From Echinostoma caproni (taxonomy: Eukaryota; Platyhelminthes; Trematoda; Plagiorchiida; Echinostomatidae): a stretch of 64,000 nt of DNA. The stretch spans positions 34,711 to 98,710 of the forward strand of contig UZAN01039861.1 in assembly GCA_900618425.1 (NCBI GenBank), written 5' to 3'. The number at the start of each line of letters is the position of its first letter. Position 1 is the stretch's first letter. This document shows positions 23,851-35,999 of the stretch, one piece after another. The position numbers were made by a program, and so were the translations under genes. The notes under the pieces were generated by a model that was not told where the DNA came from, searched no databases, and saw only the letters and a list, made by a program, of their open reading frames with translations.

Positions 23851-25330
23851 TCATGGATGTTGGAATGCAATGTGTGTTAATGATTCGTCAAGTTTTACCT
23901 TGATAGAATCAATCGTCTCGACACAAACAACATGAGATGGTAAGGATTTCCAGGCAGTGCACAACCTGCGAGGAGAAGGAATGAAGTCGACAGTCTAGTC
24001 AAGACTTTTGGAGTACTAACTTGAATGGATGTCCTCATAGATGAACGTTTGATGACAAAGTCAAAAGTCGGTGACAAGGGTGGTTTAGGTTGTGTAATAT
24101 TTGGTACCCTAAGATTAAGTCTCCTCGAATCCGACACTACTGAGCAGAGCATAGGCCCAATCGGTGCAGTCTCCCCATGTATGAATCATAATAGAGTCCT
24201 TTGACCATCTTCGTGCCGAGCCTTTGTGGACGCTCCATAATCTTATGATCAGGTTGTAACCACGGATTCCAAGTTTGGATAGCATAATCAATATGCGGCC
24301 GGATGTATGCTGACAGCAGACGTGAGAATAAAGATAGTTCAAAACCACCGAAAACACGTTTAAGTAGACGGACATGTTTGAGTGCTGTTGATGACGCCTA
24401 GGCACAAGTAATAGAACAGCTCAGGTCTTCTTGGACTACAACACCCAAGTCCTTCTCTGTTGATGCATGAGGCAGTGCTTCGTTTCCGAGGAAATAAGGA
24501 AACCGCCCATGATGGCGTAGTGAAATCACCTTGCATTTGGGGACGTTGAATTGGATGTCGTTCTCAATAGACCATTTGTAAGCTGCATTCAGTATTTCTT
24601 AAAATTCAAGCGAACCCCCACTTTCTGTCACTGTCTTCCAGATTTTTACGTCGTCTTCTAACAATAATGTTTGCGGTTCTAGGACATTCGGTAGGTCGTT
24701 TATGAACAAGAGAAAAAGTCGCGAACCAAGCACAGAACCCTGGGAGACTCCGCGAGAATCGGTGATAGGGGCGGACAGTAAATTAGAGACTCGAACCGAC
24801 ATTGTACGTTGTTGGAGAAACGCAGCAATCCAATCAAGCGCGAGGTCTCTAATACCAAAATTGTACAGTTTACGGAGCAGTATTTCGTGGTTCACCCAAT
24901 CGAACGCTTTGGAACATTCCAGGTAAACCACATCAACTGCGTCCCCTTTGTCTATTGCCTTTTTCCATTCATCGCGGGCCAGGAACAGATTGGTAGTACA
25001 CGAGCTCTTTTGACGGAATCCATGTTGAGCTCGGGAAAGGAGGTCGTATTTCTCTAAGTATTCCATCAAGAAATCCGCTACGATGGATTCCATGACTTTG
25101 GATAGAACGGGTAGGAGTGTCACCAGGCGATTGTTGGCAGGATCACTAAGACAGCCGCCTTTGTGAATTAGAGAAATTATGCCATGTTTCCACGACTAGA
25201 GCAGCACGGTTGCGTCAAACATCCTTCGGAAAAGAAAGGCTAGCGGCTCACAGATGTGATCCGCTAACGAAATAAGCGGTTGGGGATGTGGATTGTCTGC
25301 AATTGGAGCCGAATTCTTACGTAGATCCAG
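23851..25330 (-). pseudogene. CR1/Jockey-like LINE reverse transcriptase relic
   Basis: Minus-strand RT, about 1.48 kb, 5'-truncated. In order: the pre-RT linker (LISLADHICEPLAFLF, then SWKHGIISLIHKGG) near 25280-25150; finger region GFRQKSSCTTNLFLA; motif A region VVYLECSKAFDWV; motif B SRGVSQGSVLGSRLF; motif C LLLEDDVKIW; then EKDLGVVVQEDLS, YIRPHIDYAIQTWNPWL and a C-terminus ending HIAFQHP-stop at 23851-23853. Motif A has E where the catalytic D is expected, and motif C has E before DD where A is usual. In-frame stops (for example at 24599) and frameshifts below about 24400 also break it. No endonuclease region is present. Family assignment rests on these motifs. Confidence 0.88.
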
Positions 25331-25334
25331 AAGC

Positions 25335-26889
25335 TTTGAGTTGTGACTTCACCTGGATCTGGCAAAAACATTGTTAAGTTTAACAGCTAACAATATGTTT
25401 TACCAACGTTGAATTAAAGCCTTTTTAAATAGTTTTTCAAATCCTGATGGATGTTTGCAGCATTGCGAATCAGTTGACCTAAGTAGATAGATTTTTGAGT
25501 AACACGATAGCTGACAAATCCTATGATGATTGCCAAAGGGAGCATCGAATTCCAACAGGAAACTTCTATGAGAGACAATATACAGATTATTGTTAAACAG
25601 AATTAGATTGAACCGGGCAAGAAATGTTCTACATCTTCCGGTTACCAGTAGGTCCATAACATTGTTTAGAAGACATCATGAGTGCTCAGTCTACCAGTTT
25701 TACCAAATTATTTTACAGTAGAAATTTGGTAATATTATGTTTTCACCATTTTCAAAACGAATATTTGTATGTGAATGAAATTCAAAAAAATCAATATTAA
25801 TGGTTCGCTTAAACATGAGTCTGAACAAAACGGAACTTCCAAGCTGAAGCAAACAAGTATTGCCTGCGAAAACAGACAGACAGATAGAAACTTTTCCTTA
25901 ATCCGATTTGATATTTGGCTGGGAGTGAAATGGAACTCTCTCTGCTTAGTTTTCCCGTAAAACGACTGCATTGGACCTGTGGACACATATTATGGTGATG
26001 TTTTTCCTCATTTTCTTCATCCGCTCTTGTTATTGAATCAACAGGTCTAAGAGCTAAATGGAGTAAATGCAATTATTTACGCTGTTAATCGTATTGTAAT
26101 AACTGAAGTCCAAAGAGAATTACTTTTGAAACCCCACCAGTGCAGTATGACAGGCAGGTAGCATGCTACGTATTGCAAGTGGGAAAAGAGTATCAAGTAA
26201 AGACGGGCTCCATGATCAGCCGGGCATCAAACGGAGTTAGAGGATAGCGTTTTGTAACAACTAAAATAGGCAGGGAGATCTATTGATTGAGCTTCAAACA
26301 AACAGGATTATTAGCACAGAATTTCGGGAATAGTTAGACTTAGATTCAACTATTTGTAAAGTAATTCTAGTATTTCTTCTGCTTGCTACTCAGAACTATC
26401 TAAAAATACAAGTAATTATTTGTTCGTATTTCTCGTCATCTATCGTAGCACGTGTTGTTGTACGTTGTTGTTGTACCTGTTATTTGAACATACGAATGAA
26501 AGACAATTGATCGCTTGGTAATTAAACCGTCAACAACTAAGGGGGTGTAACAAGGCTGAAAAATGTGATGGCCCCAAAAGACAGAATATTCTTTAGAACT
26601 ACTCTTCAGAAAGATGCCAATTCTAAGTCACTCAGGATGGCAGCTGCAAACCAGATAGAGCTGCAAAAGAGTCCAGCCTTATTAAGTACATGTGCGGTTT
26701 TCAGACGGTGTGGAAAGGACTGACTTTTGATGAATGCGGTCACTGCACCATGCAGTTAAATTGACTGATGCTTGCTGAGTAGTCCAGATGAATGTACCAT
26801 AGTGCAACTTTGAAACGCATAGGAGCAAGTAAATTAGTATACATTAAAAGAGACTGCATGAACGGGCAACTTATCTATGGAGTAGAACA
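25335..26889. other. No gene seen
   Basis: Short overlapping frames only. Diffuse TTG repeats lie at 26453-26480. Confidence 0.6.
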
Positions 26890-27012
26890 ATGCAATGCAA
26901 ATCTCATTTGCGGCTCGGGGGAGTGGATTTGATTGAGCAAGTCTCGAAGAATCATCGAAACTTGCTAGTCTCAAATTCACACCAAGAGCTGCAAATGAGA
27001 TTTGCATTGCAT
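26890..27012. repeat. 123-base foldback hairpin
   Basis: Two arms of about 58 bases (26890-26947 and 26955-27012) are inverted copies around a 7-base loop. The outermost 22 bases match perfectly and the rest match with a few substitutions and small indels. The hammerhead core at 27061 lies 48 bases downstream. It could be a miniature foldback element, the inverted end of a PLE-like repeat, or a long pre-miRNA-like hairpin. No flanking target duplication is obvious. Confidence 0.85.
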
Positions 27013-27060
27013 AAGTCACATCGAGCGTGGAAGTGTAAGAGATACCAGACAAAGGGTTAC

Positions 27061-27103
27061 GCATACCTGACGAGCGGAAAGTACCGTGAAATAAGTCGTG
27101 TGC
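27061..27103 (+). ncRNA. Hammerhead ribozyme, core intact
   Basis: All conserved parts are present in order. Stem I is GCATAC (27061-27066) with GTGTGC (27098-27103), six pairs including one G-U. The core CTGACGA (27067-27073) fits CTGANGA. Stem II is GCGG/CCGT around AAAGTA. GAAA is at 27088-27091. A minimal stem III (A-T and T-G pairs, two-base loop) precedes the cleavage triplet GTC (27095-27097). Flanking CCAGA (about 27045) and TCTGG (about 27105) could extend stem I. This is a type I layout with very short stem III, as known for PLE and SINE/retrozyme hammerheads. Such ribozymes often work as dimers or need loop contacts, so activity is not assured. Confidence 0.6.
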
Positions 27104-29135
27104 TTCTGGAAAGTTTTGTCCAGTCATTTATGTACTACTCACTAGGGGTAGAACGGCCTGTACTGAATGCAAAGCAGTGCTGGGAAAAATGAATTTTTCG
27201 ACATTCTGAACATTCATCCACCCTGTGTTATTCCGAAATATATTTCAATCTATAGTAAGCTATCCGATGCACAGAAGTGGGAGTTAGTATACGTTCATGT
27301 ATTGTGTTTGATATGCTATAATACTAATAATTGCTTGCGTGAATAAAAAAGTGATCATATCGGCTGTTTAAGTGAATTGATGTCTGCGGGTAACAGATCT
27401 CATCAAAGAGGAGCATTTGGGTTCCCTCTCGAGATCACTAACGAGCCCTTCAGAACTGAAAAAAGTTAGATAAAAACTATGATCTCGGTCACAGGGTTAC
27501 TCGCAAAAGCCTCGAGGAAACCAGCCAATTGAGCCATGCTGTGTTTCTCAAATTTTCCATCATTCGATTTGTGTTTCAGCGTCACATCTGGTGCATGAAG
27601 CTCCCAGCTTTACTAAAAGCGAGAAACAGTCTACTCGGAACCCTATGTTCTGTTATCAGTGCATAATTGTTTATGGATCGTATTTCACCGTTGTTACCAC
27701 AGCTGCCTCTTCCAACACTACTAAAAATGCTGCTAACTAGCTTTGTTTCGTATAGACTTCATCTTTATTGTTTTCAAGTTAACGTTTTATATCGCAACCA
27801 GAAACAAGGGAATAATATCATTGTTCTATTGATTTCAATACAAGGTTTAATAAATTCGCACAAACACGTGTCGTTGGTGCTATGCCTGATTGTACATACA
27901 AATGCGTCTCAGGGTCTGTTTTATTTTGTTTGTTGCCTTTCTCCGTAGTTGACAGCACTGATTCTTATTGATTCTTATTGAACACTTGGAGCTTATCTTC
28001 TAACACTAAAAACTTTTTTGCTTGTCACACAGTGTGTCAACAACAATAAAAGACGATCGCCTCCTCAACGGGGAATCACCAAAAAAGAAATATTTGTCCC
28101 TTCTGTCGACGTTTTTGGTCCACAACGCTTTTACAATTATTGATTAGGTAAGATCTCTAATTTGCAAATCCGGTGAAAGTGTTGTGTCTGTCGAGGTCAC
28201 TCAAGGCTAAAATTTGAGACATTCAGTCAGTCAGTCAGTCAGTTTGACCCCATTGCGCAGGCAGTCTAATTGCATTCATTGTGCCGTCTTTGCAAACACT
28301 GACCTTGCGTTCGTGTTTGCTTTTTCTCCGACTGAATATGAAACTTTCTCTCCATAACACAAAACAGCTTTGTGCACCAGTTGCTTGAAGCTTGTATGTA
28401 TTTTTAACAACAATAATAACGAACCGACTGATGCAAAATGTCAGTCTGATTCCGCAGAGAAACATTTGTGCTTCACGACTGATCGGTTTACACCTCTTCA
28501 TCTAACTTCGAATGCACTTCGTGATTTGTGTCTTCTTGAGTTCGCAATGACTCACAGATCCCGTGCCCCTGATGAAAATAGATTCCGTGATCGAGCACGA
28601 TTATACATTTTGGTTCTCGAGGTTTTGCAAACAATTCAACGCAATAGCACCTACCTGACCCCGTACTCGAATAAACTTGTTGGAATCAAATCAATTTTGT
28701 ATTGCGTTACCATCTTCCTCGCATAGGACAATCCAGATTGGCTGTGTTTTGTTCAAGATATTCATCCGGATGAAAGACTTTAGAGTAGGTTTGTAATTTC
28801 ACTCCCGGAGAATTTTTGAACTGAATTGATCGCAATATACTCCTATTGACTAAGTGAAAAATGACTGAATAAAATTGTACACGGAAAGCAATTAGCTCAT
28901 GCAATGTAACCTCCATGTCTACAAAAGGTTTGCGTGAAAAGTGAACCGCAATAAATTTGGATTAGTAGAGCAGTCAGATGTCATCCACCCACCATTTATT
29001 CGTTTCCTTACTTCTTCTCCATCAATACCTACGTATAACATTTGCCTACCTTCATCCTAATCACAAAGCACACCAAGCTCCACTGTGAGTGGAACCGGCT
29101 ACGGAATGATAGGTCGGAAATCGGTGTTAAACCAT
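27104..29135. other. No gene seen; CAGT microsatellite inside
   Basis: Frames up to 118 codons (28370-28726 plus) lack domains and overlap opposite-strand frames. A (CAGT)5 tract lies at 28224-28243. Confidence 0.55.
28224..28243. repeat. (CAGT)n microsatellite
   Basis: Five exact CAGT units. Confidence 0.9.
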
Positions 29136-29139
29136 CAAT

Positions 29140-29440
29140 ATGAATTTCCCATTCAACAGACCATTTACCAGACACTCGTCCTCCCTCCTCCAGTCTGTCA
29201 AAGAACGCCCAGCTCTGTACGCCAACTCAAACGTAATCTTTCAATTCCAGTGTGGATGTGGAGACACTCGCATTGGCAGAACAGAAAGCTAATTACGTAA
29301 TCGGGTTTTTAACACATTCCGAACTGGGTTCAGTGCAAAATTGTCATGTCAAAGTCCACGCAGCCGATAACTGGTACGGACCGTGCTTACAAATCACCAA
29401 CCACATCGATTATAGTGTCATATCTATAGGTATTGACCAA
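29140..29440 (+). pseudogene. Penelope-like element, endonuclease fragment
   Basis: In one frame, FTRHSSSLLQSVKERP then SNVIFQFQCGCGDTRIGRTES fits the start of a PLE GIY-YIG endonuclease (Cys-X-Cys-Gly and the ...YIGRT... box, here RIGRT). A stop interrupts at about 29289, followed by LRNRV. After a frame change HIPNWVQCKIV matches the conserved EH-P-W region. It ends near 29440, where the segment GCTTACAAA-CACCAA recurs at 29821, suggesting the rest was lost or rearranged. GIY-YIG nucleases nick the target for PLE insertion. No RT domain was found upstream. Confidence 0.7.
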
Positions 29441-29671
29441 ACTCGTGCAACATCCTGATTTTCTTCACATTTGTTCGTCTCAGTGTTTCGTTTATCCAGC
29501 CTCATTCGAGGGATTGAAAATGATATTGCCCCAAATCAGACGCGACATATTCATAATAATATCCATCTATATATTTACTTCTGTTAGCCACACACCATTA
29601 AAGTGTACGATTTCGCGATTTTGGCGATGGTTGCTGGTGCGTCAGTTGTAAAATAACAAAGTCACGGTATA

Positions 29672-30137
29672 GCAAAATTGCACGATTTACTTCCTGGACG
29701 ATTTCGCTGCATCTCAACTGGTGTCTACTGCAGACGAATACTGCTTATATAGGGCTTGGTAATGGATTACAAAATAAACACTTATAAATGGGGGAAGTGT
29801 CACCAAGACAAGGCCAAGGTGCTTACAAACCACCAAGCTCTTCGATTACCAAGCACTATCTGATGACGCAACACCTCGTGTACCGCGAGAAAGCATTTCG
29901 AGTGATTTTTACTAATGATAACATCAGAATGCTCAGGATGGCCGAGGCGATTGCAGTCACACGGTGGAAACCAACTCTGTGTCCATAAAGGTCTTGGCTT
30001 TGCCTTGGTGACGCTTCCCCTATTTACAAGTGTTTATTTTGTAATCGATTCCTAAACCCTATATAAACATTGTATTTTTCTGCCGTAGGCATCAGTTGAG
30101 ATGCAGCGAAATCGTCTAAGACATAAATAGTGCAATG
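29672..30137 (+). mobile_element. PLE end with C-terminal endonuclease between inverted arms
   Basis: Left arm 29673-29818 and right arm 29989-30137 are inverted copies at high identity; both carry ACGATTTCGCTGCATCTCAACTG (or its complement) and an ATTACAAAATAAACACTT block. Between them one plus-strand frame (29827-29985) encodes a PLE endonuclease C-terminus (SSITKHYLMTQHLVYREKAF, IRMLRMAEAIAV). Known PLEs carry terminal repeats that may lie inverted, often with hammerhead motifs, and this unit has that form. The arms extend just up to the coding part, which stops with TAA at 29986-29988. Confidence 0.75.
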
Positions 30138-30139
30138 TT

Positions 30140-33100
30140 CCCATACTGACTTCTCTTTTCAGACTTTATAGTGACAGTTTGGTACAGTTTTCAAACGAGT
30201 CCACTAAAAACACCTTTTGTTGGCACCGAGTGTAACGGTCTACCGAGCATTGCACGCGTGTGAGGCATGTGAAAAGAGGAATTGAAATTTGGCTGCAAAT
30301 AATTTTTAGACAAATTAGTTTGATAAATGTTTCTTAAATCTCGCATGAATGTTTTATCTAGCTAACTCCAGCAGTTGCACTCCCCCAAAGTATTTCATTC
30401 TAGCAAGCATTATTCACTCTCCGCAGACGACGACAGATATATAAGTAGTATATGTATGACTGCATAACGGATTGCACAAGGCATTTCACAGTAGTTGAAC
30501 AAAAGCTATAATATGAGACACATTTTGAATAAGTGCTCATTGAAATAAGAGCGATAACAAATAGAAAAGAATTATAATAATTAACTGAAAGGTGGTAACT
30601 TAATTAGAAAAGATATTTGTAATTCTACTGCAAGTATCAAGTTCGCTTATGTCAAAGTCAATGAATTAAATCGCAATCCTTGTGCAATCCCCTTTTTCAG
30701 CCTGTCTGATGGTTTATGTTGGTACATAAATCTAAGGATAGTATCATCCGATTATCGGCTTTTTAACTGAAAGATCGTTTGTGTTGGATTGGTATAATCA
30801 TCTCAAAACTTCTGTGCAAAACAACAAAGGGTAAACAAAAGCTAGTTGAGGATAGATCTGTTCTAAGATCTGTGGCTAAGCAGATTAAACGAATTGATTC
30901 AGATCATCTGATTGTTTAAAAGCCTTTGCAGTGTTGCAGCAAACGAACTCACCTTGACCTACGTGGAGCAGGTCACTGCTGTTTGACAGTTTTGATACCA
31001 ATTAGGCACGAACAGTGGTCACATTGTCATTGCCCCAATGAACTCAGAAGCTGATAATCCGCGCAGTTGAGAGTGTTGTACCGGCTTCATTGAGCCGTGT
31101 CCCATTTCCAAAGCAGTCCATCATCCAAATAAGTGAATACACATTGTGTCAATAAGTAAAAAGTATTTTCGTAAATATTTGAAACATCTATCAAGGAAAT
31201 CCTCGGAAAGCCTGCTGCATGTCTAATTGAGTTAACACAAATGTGTAATGCAGATTTTTCTCTGCGGACCGCTGATTTAGATAAACCACCGTCTCACAAT
31301 GAAATGTTGCGTCTGAGAGTCCGTGTATGAGCTTAGAATCAGAAGTACCGATGCCTTAGTTCATGATTCAAGTGTTCGCTTGTTTGTGTTACCCACCGCA
31401 ACGGCATAATAAGATCCGATGCACCATTATGTGTTCCAAACCAAGAGAGTCTATTTGACTGATGTACACTGAAGTATAAAACCACTACAGAATGCTCTCT
31501 GTGTTTTGTGCGAACGTGGGGTAAGGCGTTTCGAAACAGAAATGCAATCGATCAGCAAGTAGACAAAGGCACTTTGTCACCAGGTGAGGTAGAGATTCAT
31601 GCATGGGACGAATCGTGCAAGTGAGCAATAAACAGTAGGTCAGAATAACACTGACCAGTAAAACAAACTATTTTCCATCACCATTTCCAAATGTTTCAAA
31701 CTAAAGTCTTCGTGGTCAAAATATATCCAAAGGAGAACAAGTCTGGGATTGATCGTCGTTTCGTTTTTATGTTGCTAAAAGATTGATGGTAAACAGTACA
31801 TCATTTGAAGCCCATTTGAAGTGCCTTTCTCTGTTAAACGGGGAAAATCATTTCTTCCGGATGCTGTGTAAATGGAATGAAAAGCTTTCAGTGTAGAGTC
31901 ATTAGAGTAACAGATTAAAAAAGGAGTCAAATATTGAGCATTGCGCATTTAATTGTTTTATCAAATTGCTTCCTCTACCAAACACCTGGAGGTAAGCGAC
32001 AGTGATGCATGATGCAGGCGACTACACTTGCAAATAGAGTGCCACTGGTGATCAACTCCGGAGAACAAAAGCTGTATGTATGGGTCAAGCGATGGTTAGC
32101 AAACTTTGAAGAGGGACTTGTATCTCATTAACTTCCTAGGAGCCAGACATTCTGATGTGATTACTTACTGTCACCATAAATTATTTGGTCAAATCAATTC
32201 AATAACAGACTACCAGTGGTCGCTTTGTTACTGCGTGACTGTTATGGATTACATTACGCAATAAATAAAAATTCCAAATTATGCGCGTTTGTATGATGTA
32301 ATTCTCTCCGGTTGCAATTCAAACTCGAACCATTCCACTTGCCACATACATCTCCAGAATAAGTGGGGCGGGNCTATCGAACAAGCTTCATGGCCAGCAT
32401 GAGGTCGGTGTACGTTTTGGGAAACCGAGTCAATGATTCTGAATCAAAACTTTGCATTCATACAACAAATCTTCAGCTAAATGGGAGTGTCAACTTTATG
32501 ACATTCCGATGCAATTCTCGATCTCTAAATATATCTTCCAGGGCAACAAATCTTGTGCGTGGATGTGGGCTTGTGATGCAGTGTATGCTATAGAGCGCCA
32601 GTGAATAATTTCCATAAACTTTGTCGCCGGTGGCAACGTAAAACCTTACGTGATGATGAGTGAGCACATGCTCTAGGTATACACGTATGGATATCAAAAG
32701 AAAACGTTCTCGGAATTCCATCCCGGGCTGAATCGAAGATGAAGCCCTACAGCTCTATGAGCACCATTAAAACAGACAGAGAGTGACAGAGAGAGAGAGA
32801 GTAAACTGTCTTTTAAATTGTTTTATTTTAGAAAGTTGTAAACATTTTAGCACAAACGATGTTTTCTTTTTCTCTTGAAAATTTAAATAAATATGGCATT
32901 TTGACTGTGGAGGGGACCTTTTCTTGGTAAATTTTGACATTTATAAATACAAATGGACAAGTTGTTGACCACTTCTTTCGATCACTACTCTCACCGTGAC
33001 TTAAAGATAGTGACAAGAGTAAATTAAACCTTCATATCTAACAAGCTCAGCTTCACAAATTTAATCAGACTTTACCAGAAACATTAATTTCGAGTATGGA

Positions 33101-35830
33101 AAAGCTATTTTGAAAAATGAAGTACATGATAGATAACGGCCTAATGATAATCATAAATACGAATTAGTACAGCTTTATTTGATATTTTGCGCAATGAATT
33201 GCAGTGTACATAGCTGATAGACTGAATCAAACCCGAGTGGTGTTTATCGGATAGGAACACATCACGGGATCTTCCTATCTTAAAGGTGACTCAGACAAAC
33301 AGAGCTGTTTTTTTATTCGAACTGATCGTTCTACCAGATTTGTCGTCTCACACACTCCGCAATTCATCCAGTCGATCTCCTTCTCAAGACAGATGCGTGC
33401 TAGGATTTTCCCGCAGAATCAACTAGAACACCGACTAGACGGCACACGCTTGGAAAATTTAAACTCATGCCCCACGTATTTGTCCCAAGCGTCCTCCCTG
33501 ATAGGCAGATGATTCTAAACAATGTTCCAATAGATAACAGTGGTAGTTTTAGAGTAATATCCAACATTTGTCAAGTTATTGGCATGCTGGTATTGATTGC
33601 TAATTTAGTCAATGGAGCCTCGACGCTGCTGTTATCCATCGAGATGGTAATGACCGCTCATTAGATCATTTTCTCGTTGCTATGTGAATGACAGTTACGG
33701 TTACAGAATTTTATCGAATGCTTAATCAATCTATTCTGCATAAAAATTCTACTTTCATTATGTGAAAGGTTACCAGGATGTCTGCTTTTTTTATCGATTA
33801 GAACCCAAGATAATTTAACCAATTTGAGGAAAACAATTATATATTACATTATTAACGGTGATGTTAGTTCCAACCTGAAATACCATCCGTGAAATGGTCT
33901 CTTCTTAGCTTAGAGATTTGCGGAAAACTTATCACACTAGCTTCTTAGATTCCTCTGAATTACAAGGCTCATGTTTCGTCCAACTCACATGGCGGTGACG
34001 GGAATGTTGCCTCCCTTTCCCCTCGTTGCTTTTGTTTATGTTAACGATGACGAGGGGCAGAATGAACGACAAACGCTGAGAAACCAGGTTTTGTTAGTGT
34101 TCACCGATCTCCTAGTCTAAGAGAAGAACAAACTGATTAGTGTTTAGGCGTAAACCAGAGCTACACGCAATAACTTCCTCCCAGTGAAATCCACCGAGTA
34201 AAGATAAAATTATTAGCTCTAACTGATATCCAATATAAAACGCACTTCATACGACAACAGAAATAAATCACAACAAGGAATATTACCCTGGATTTTCGGA
34301 ACTTATTCCAACCTTGGATGACTGAATAAAAGGATTGAAACTTGGACCAGCAGATAGCCTGATAGACTAATTGTATCCAACACAATAGAGGTCTATTTGG
34401 GTTAAAACTGAATACGCAACAATAAATATATATTTGTATTACTTGATTTCTCATTGGGCTTCCCCGCAACGAGTGGGCTTCATTTTGCTGATAGAAAATA
34501 AGTATTATTGATCGAGAAACTACTGTTTAGCGGTAGCCAGAAACGGTTTAGGAAACACCTGGTGATATAGTTTTCCCTTTCCCTTCAGGATGTTTTCTCC
34601 TTCGCCCTCTCCTTCAAACACACTTCGCTCGAGAAGTATAATCATCTTCCCTGAACGGTTTCATTGGGATCGTCTTTTCGACTGCTTGAATGGGCAGGCA
34701 GAAAGCATATTAGATAGTGTTTATCTACTTGAACGGTAACTAATGCATTGTATCAAGCTTCTTTCCTCACTATCCACAAAGATGCTGCTCCATTTCGTGT
34801 TATTGAACAATCTAACTGAATCAATAACGTAAACTGCCATTAAAATATCGCTTTTCAAATTGAAGCACACGCGCATTCATATAAATGACGTATTTCGATT
34901 CAGGTGTTCTTCAGGCACTTTATTCAAGCAATCTTTGCGATTGCCATGGCAACCGGATTGCTGAGACTAGTATAAGTGAACCGAAGTTAGTGCCCCTGTA
35001 AGAAGCGGACAACAAAATTAGTCACAGAATCACCTCTAATAACGGTTCTACTCGTGGCTATCATGAACAATTCGTCTGCCCTTACGTGAAACGTATTGCT
35101 AAAAAATACTTTACCCTCACTGGATAATAACGAATTACATTCGGGGAGTCCATTCCATCAATCGATGCCCGTTTACTTTGAGCATCATTAGGCCAGCCCC
35201 TCATAGTCACTGAAAGTAGCCACTTTCCGATAAATCGGACCGCTACATTAAATTAAGAATGATAGTTTTATATTGTTATCTAGGCAGTTATGTTTCACCA
35301 TTTGTATCACTAATCAATTCTTAATTTTACGCTTTTTGATGTAGATCATTTAGTATGACTTTGGTAGGGAATTAATGTTACCGATGAAATTGAACCGAAA
35401 CCCCGGATGGTTAAAAGTCATCAGCCTGGCGGTTCAGAAAAACCAAGCAGTGGAGATATCCGGGGCCGTATGAACATGATGTTGAGAAAGCACTGGGTAC
35501 CAAACTGTAGGTGGGCATGGGTTATTCGAAGGCTAAGTTAATTGTGGGGTTTCTTAGAAAGGATTATTTCCAAATTGTCCTATTTTCGTTTGAAGTGGCC
35601 GATATTATCACCGAAATCATCGTAATTCAGAATCTGCCGGAGAATATCTTTCATAATCGGTAAGATATTTGATAGTGAAGACTCAACTGGTTACGGATTT
35701 AGCACTGCGGAGGCACTCATTTCCAGAGGTCGCACAAACAAGCAGGTGGGAAAGTAATGCTATGGGATGTATGGTAGTTTGTTCGGTTCTGTTTAGATCA
35801 CGGTTTGGAAACAAAGCACTATCGGGACGC
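30140..35830. other. No gene seen
   Basis: The longest featureless stretch. Frames are at most about 100 codons, lack domains and overlap others. A GA-rich run lies at 32777-32804 and a single N at 32373. A frame at 33467-33664 was examined and not accepted. Confidence 0.55.
32777..32804. repeat. (GA)n-rich microsatellite
   Basis: GACAGAGAGTGACAGAGAGA and further GA units. Confidence 0.8.
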
Positions 35831-35839
35831 GTTCCCTCT

Positions 35840-35985
35840 TTAAAATGGTCACTGAAACGAAGAATTCTTTCCAATTATTCATTCTCAAGCTTCTTTACTA
35901 GTGAATGCTCACAGGGTAGTGACAAAAACCAAGATTTATCGGGTTATATTGCGGTGATTTGATGAAAGTGACTATGTGGTGCGTT
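35840..35985 (-). repeat. PLE left terminal repeat (repeat F, inverted)
   Basis: Minus-strand copy of repeat F. It shares with 36895-37045 an ATCACCG-AATATA block, CTACCCTG-GA-CATT-ACTAGT, the GAAGC-TGAGAATGA block and AAGAATTCTT. It bounds the PLE coding relic on its downstream side. The 97-codon plus-strand frame here is not a gene. Confidence 0.7.
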
Positions 35986-35999
35986 AGGTCGGTCTTCGT

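Noticed and set aside
33467..33664. 65-codon frame with hydrophobic middle
   Set aside because: No splice border, no motif, and the opposite strand reads equally well.
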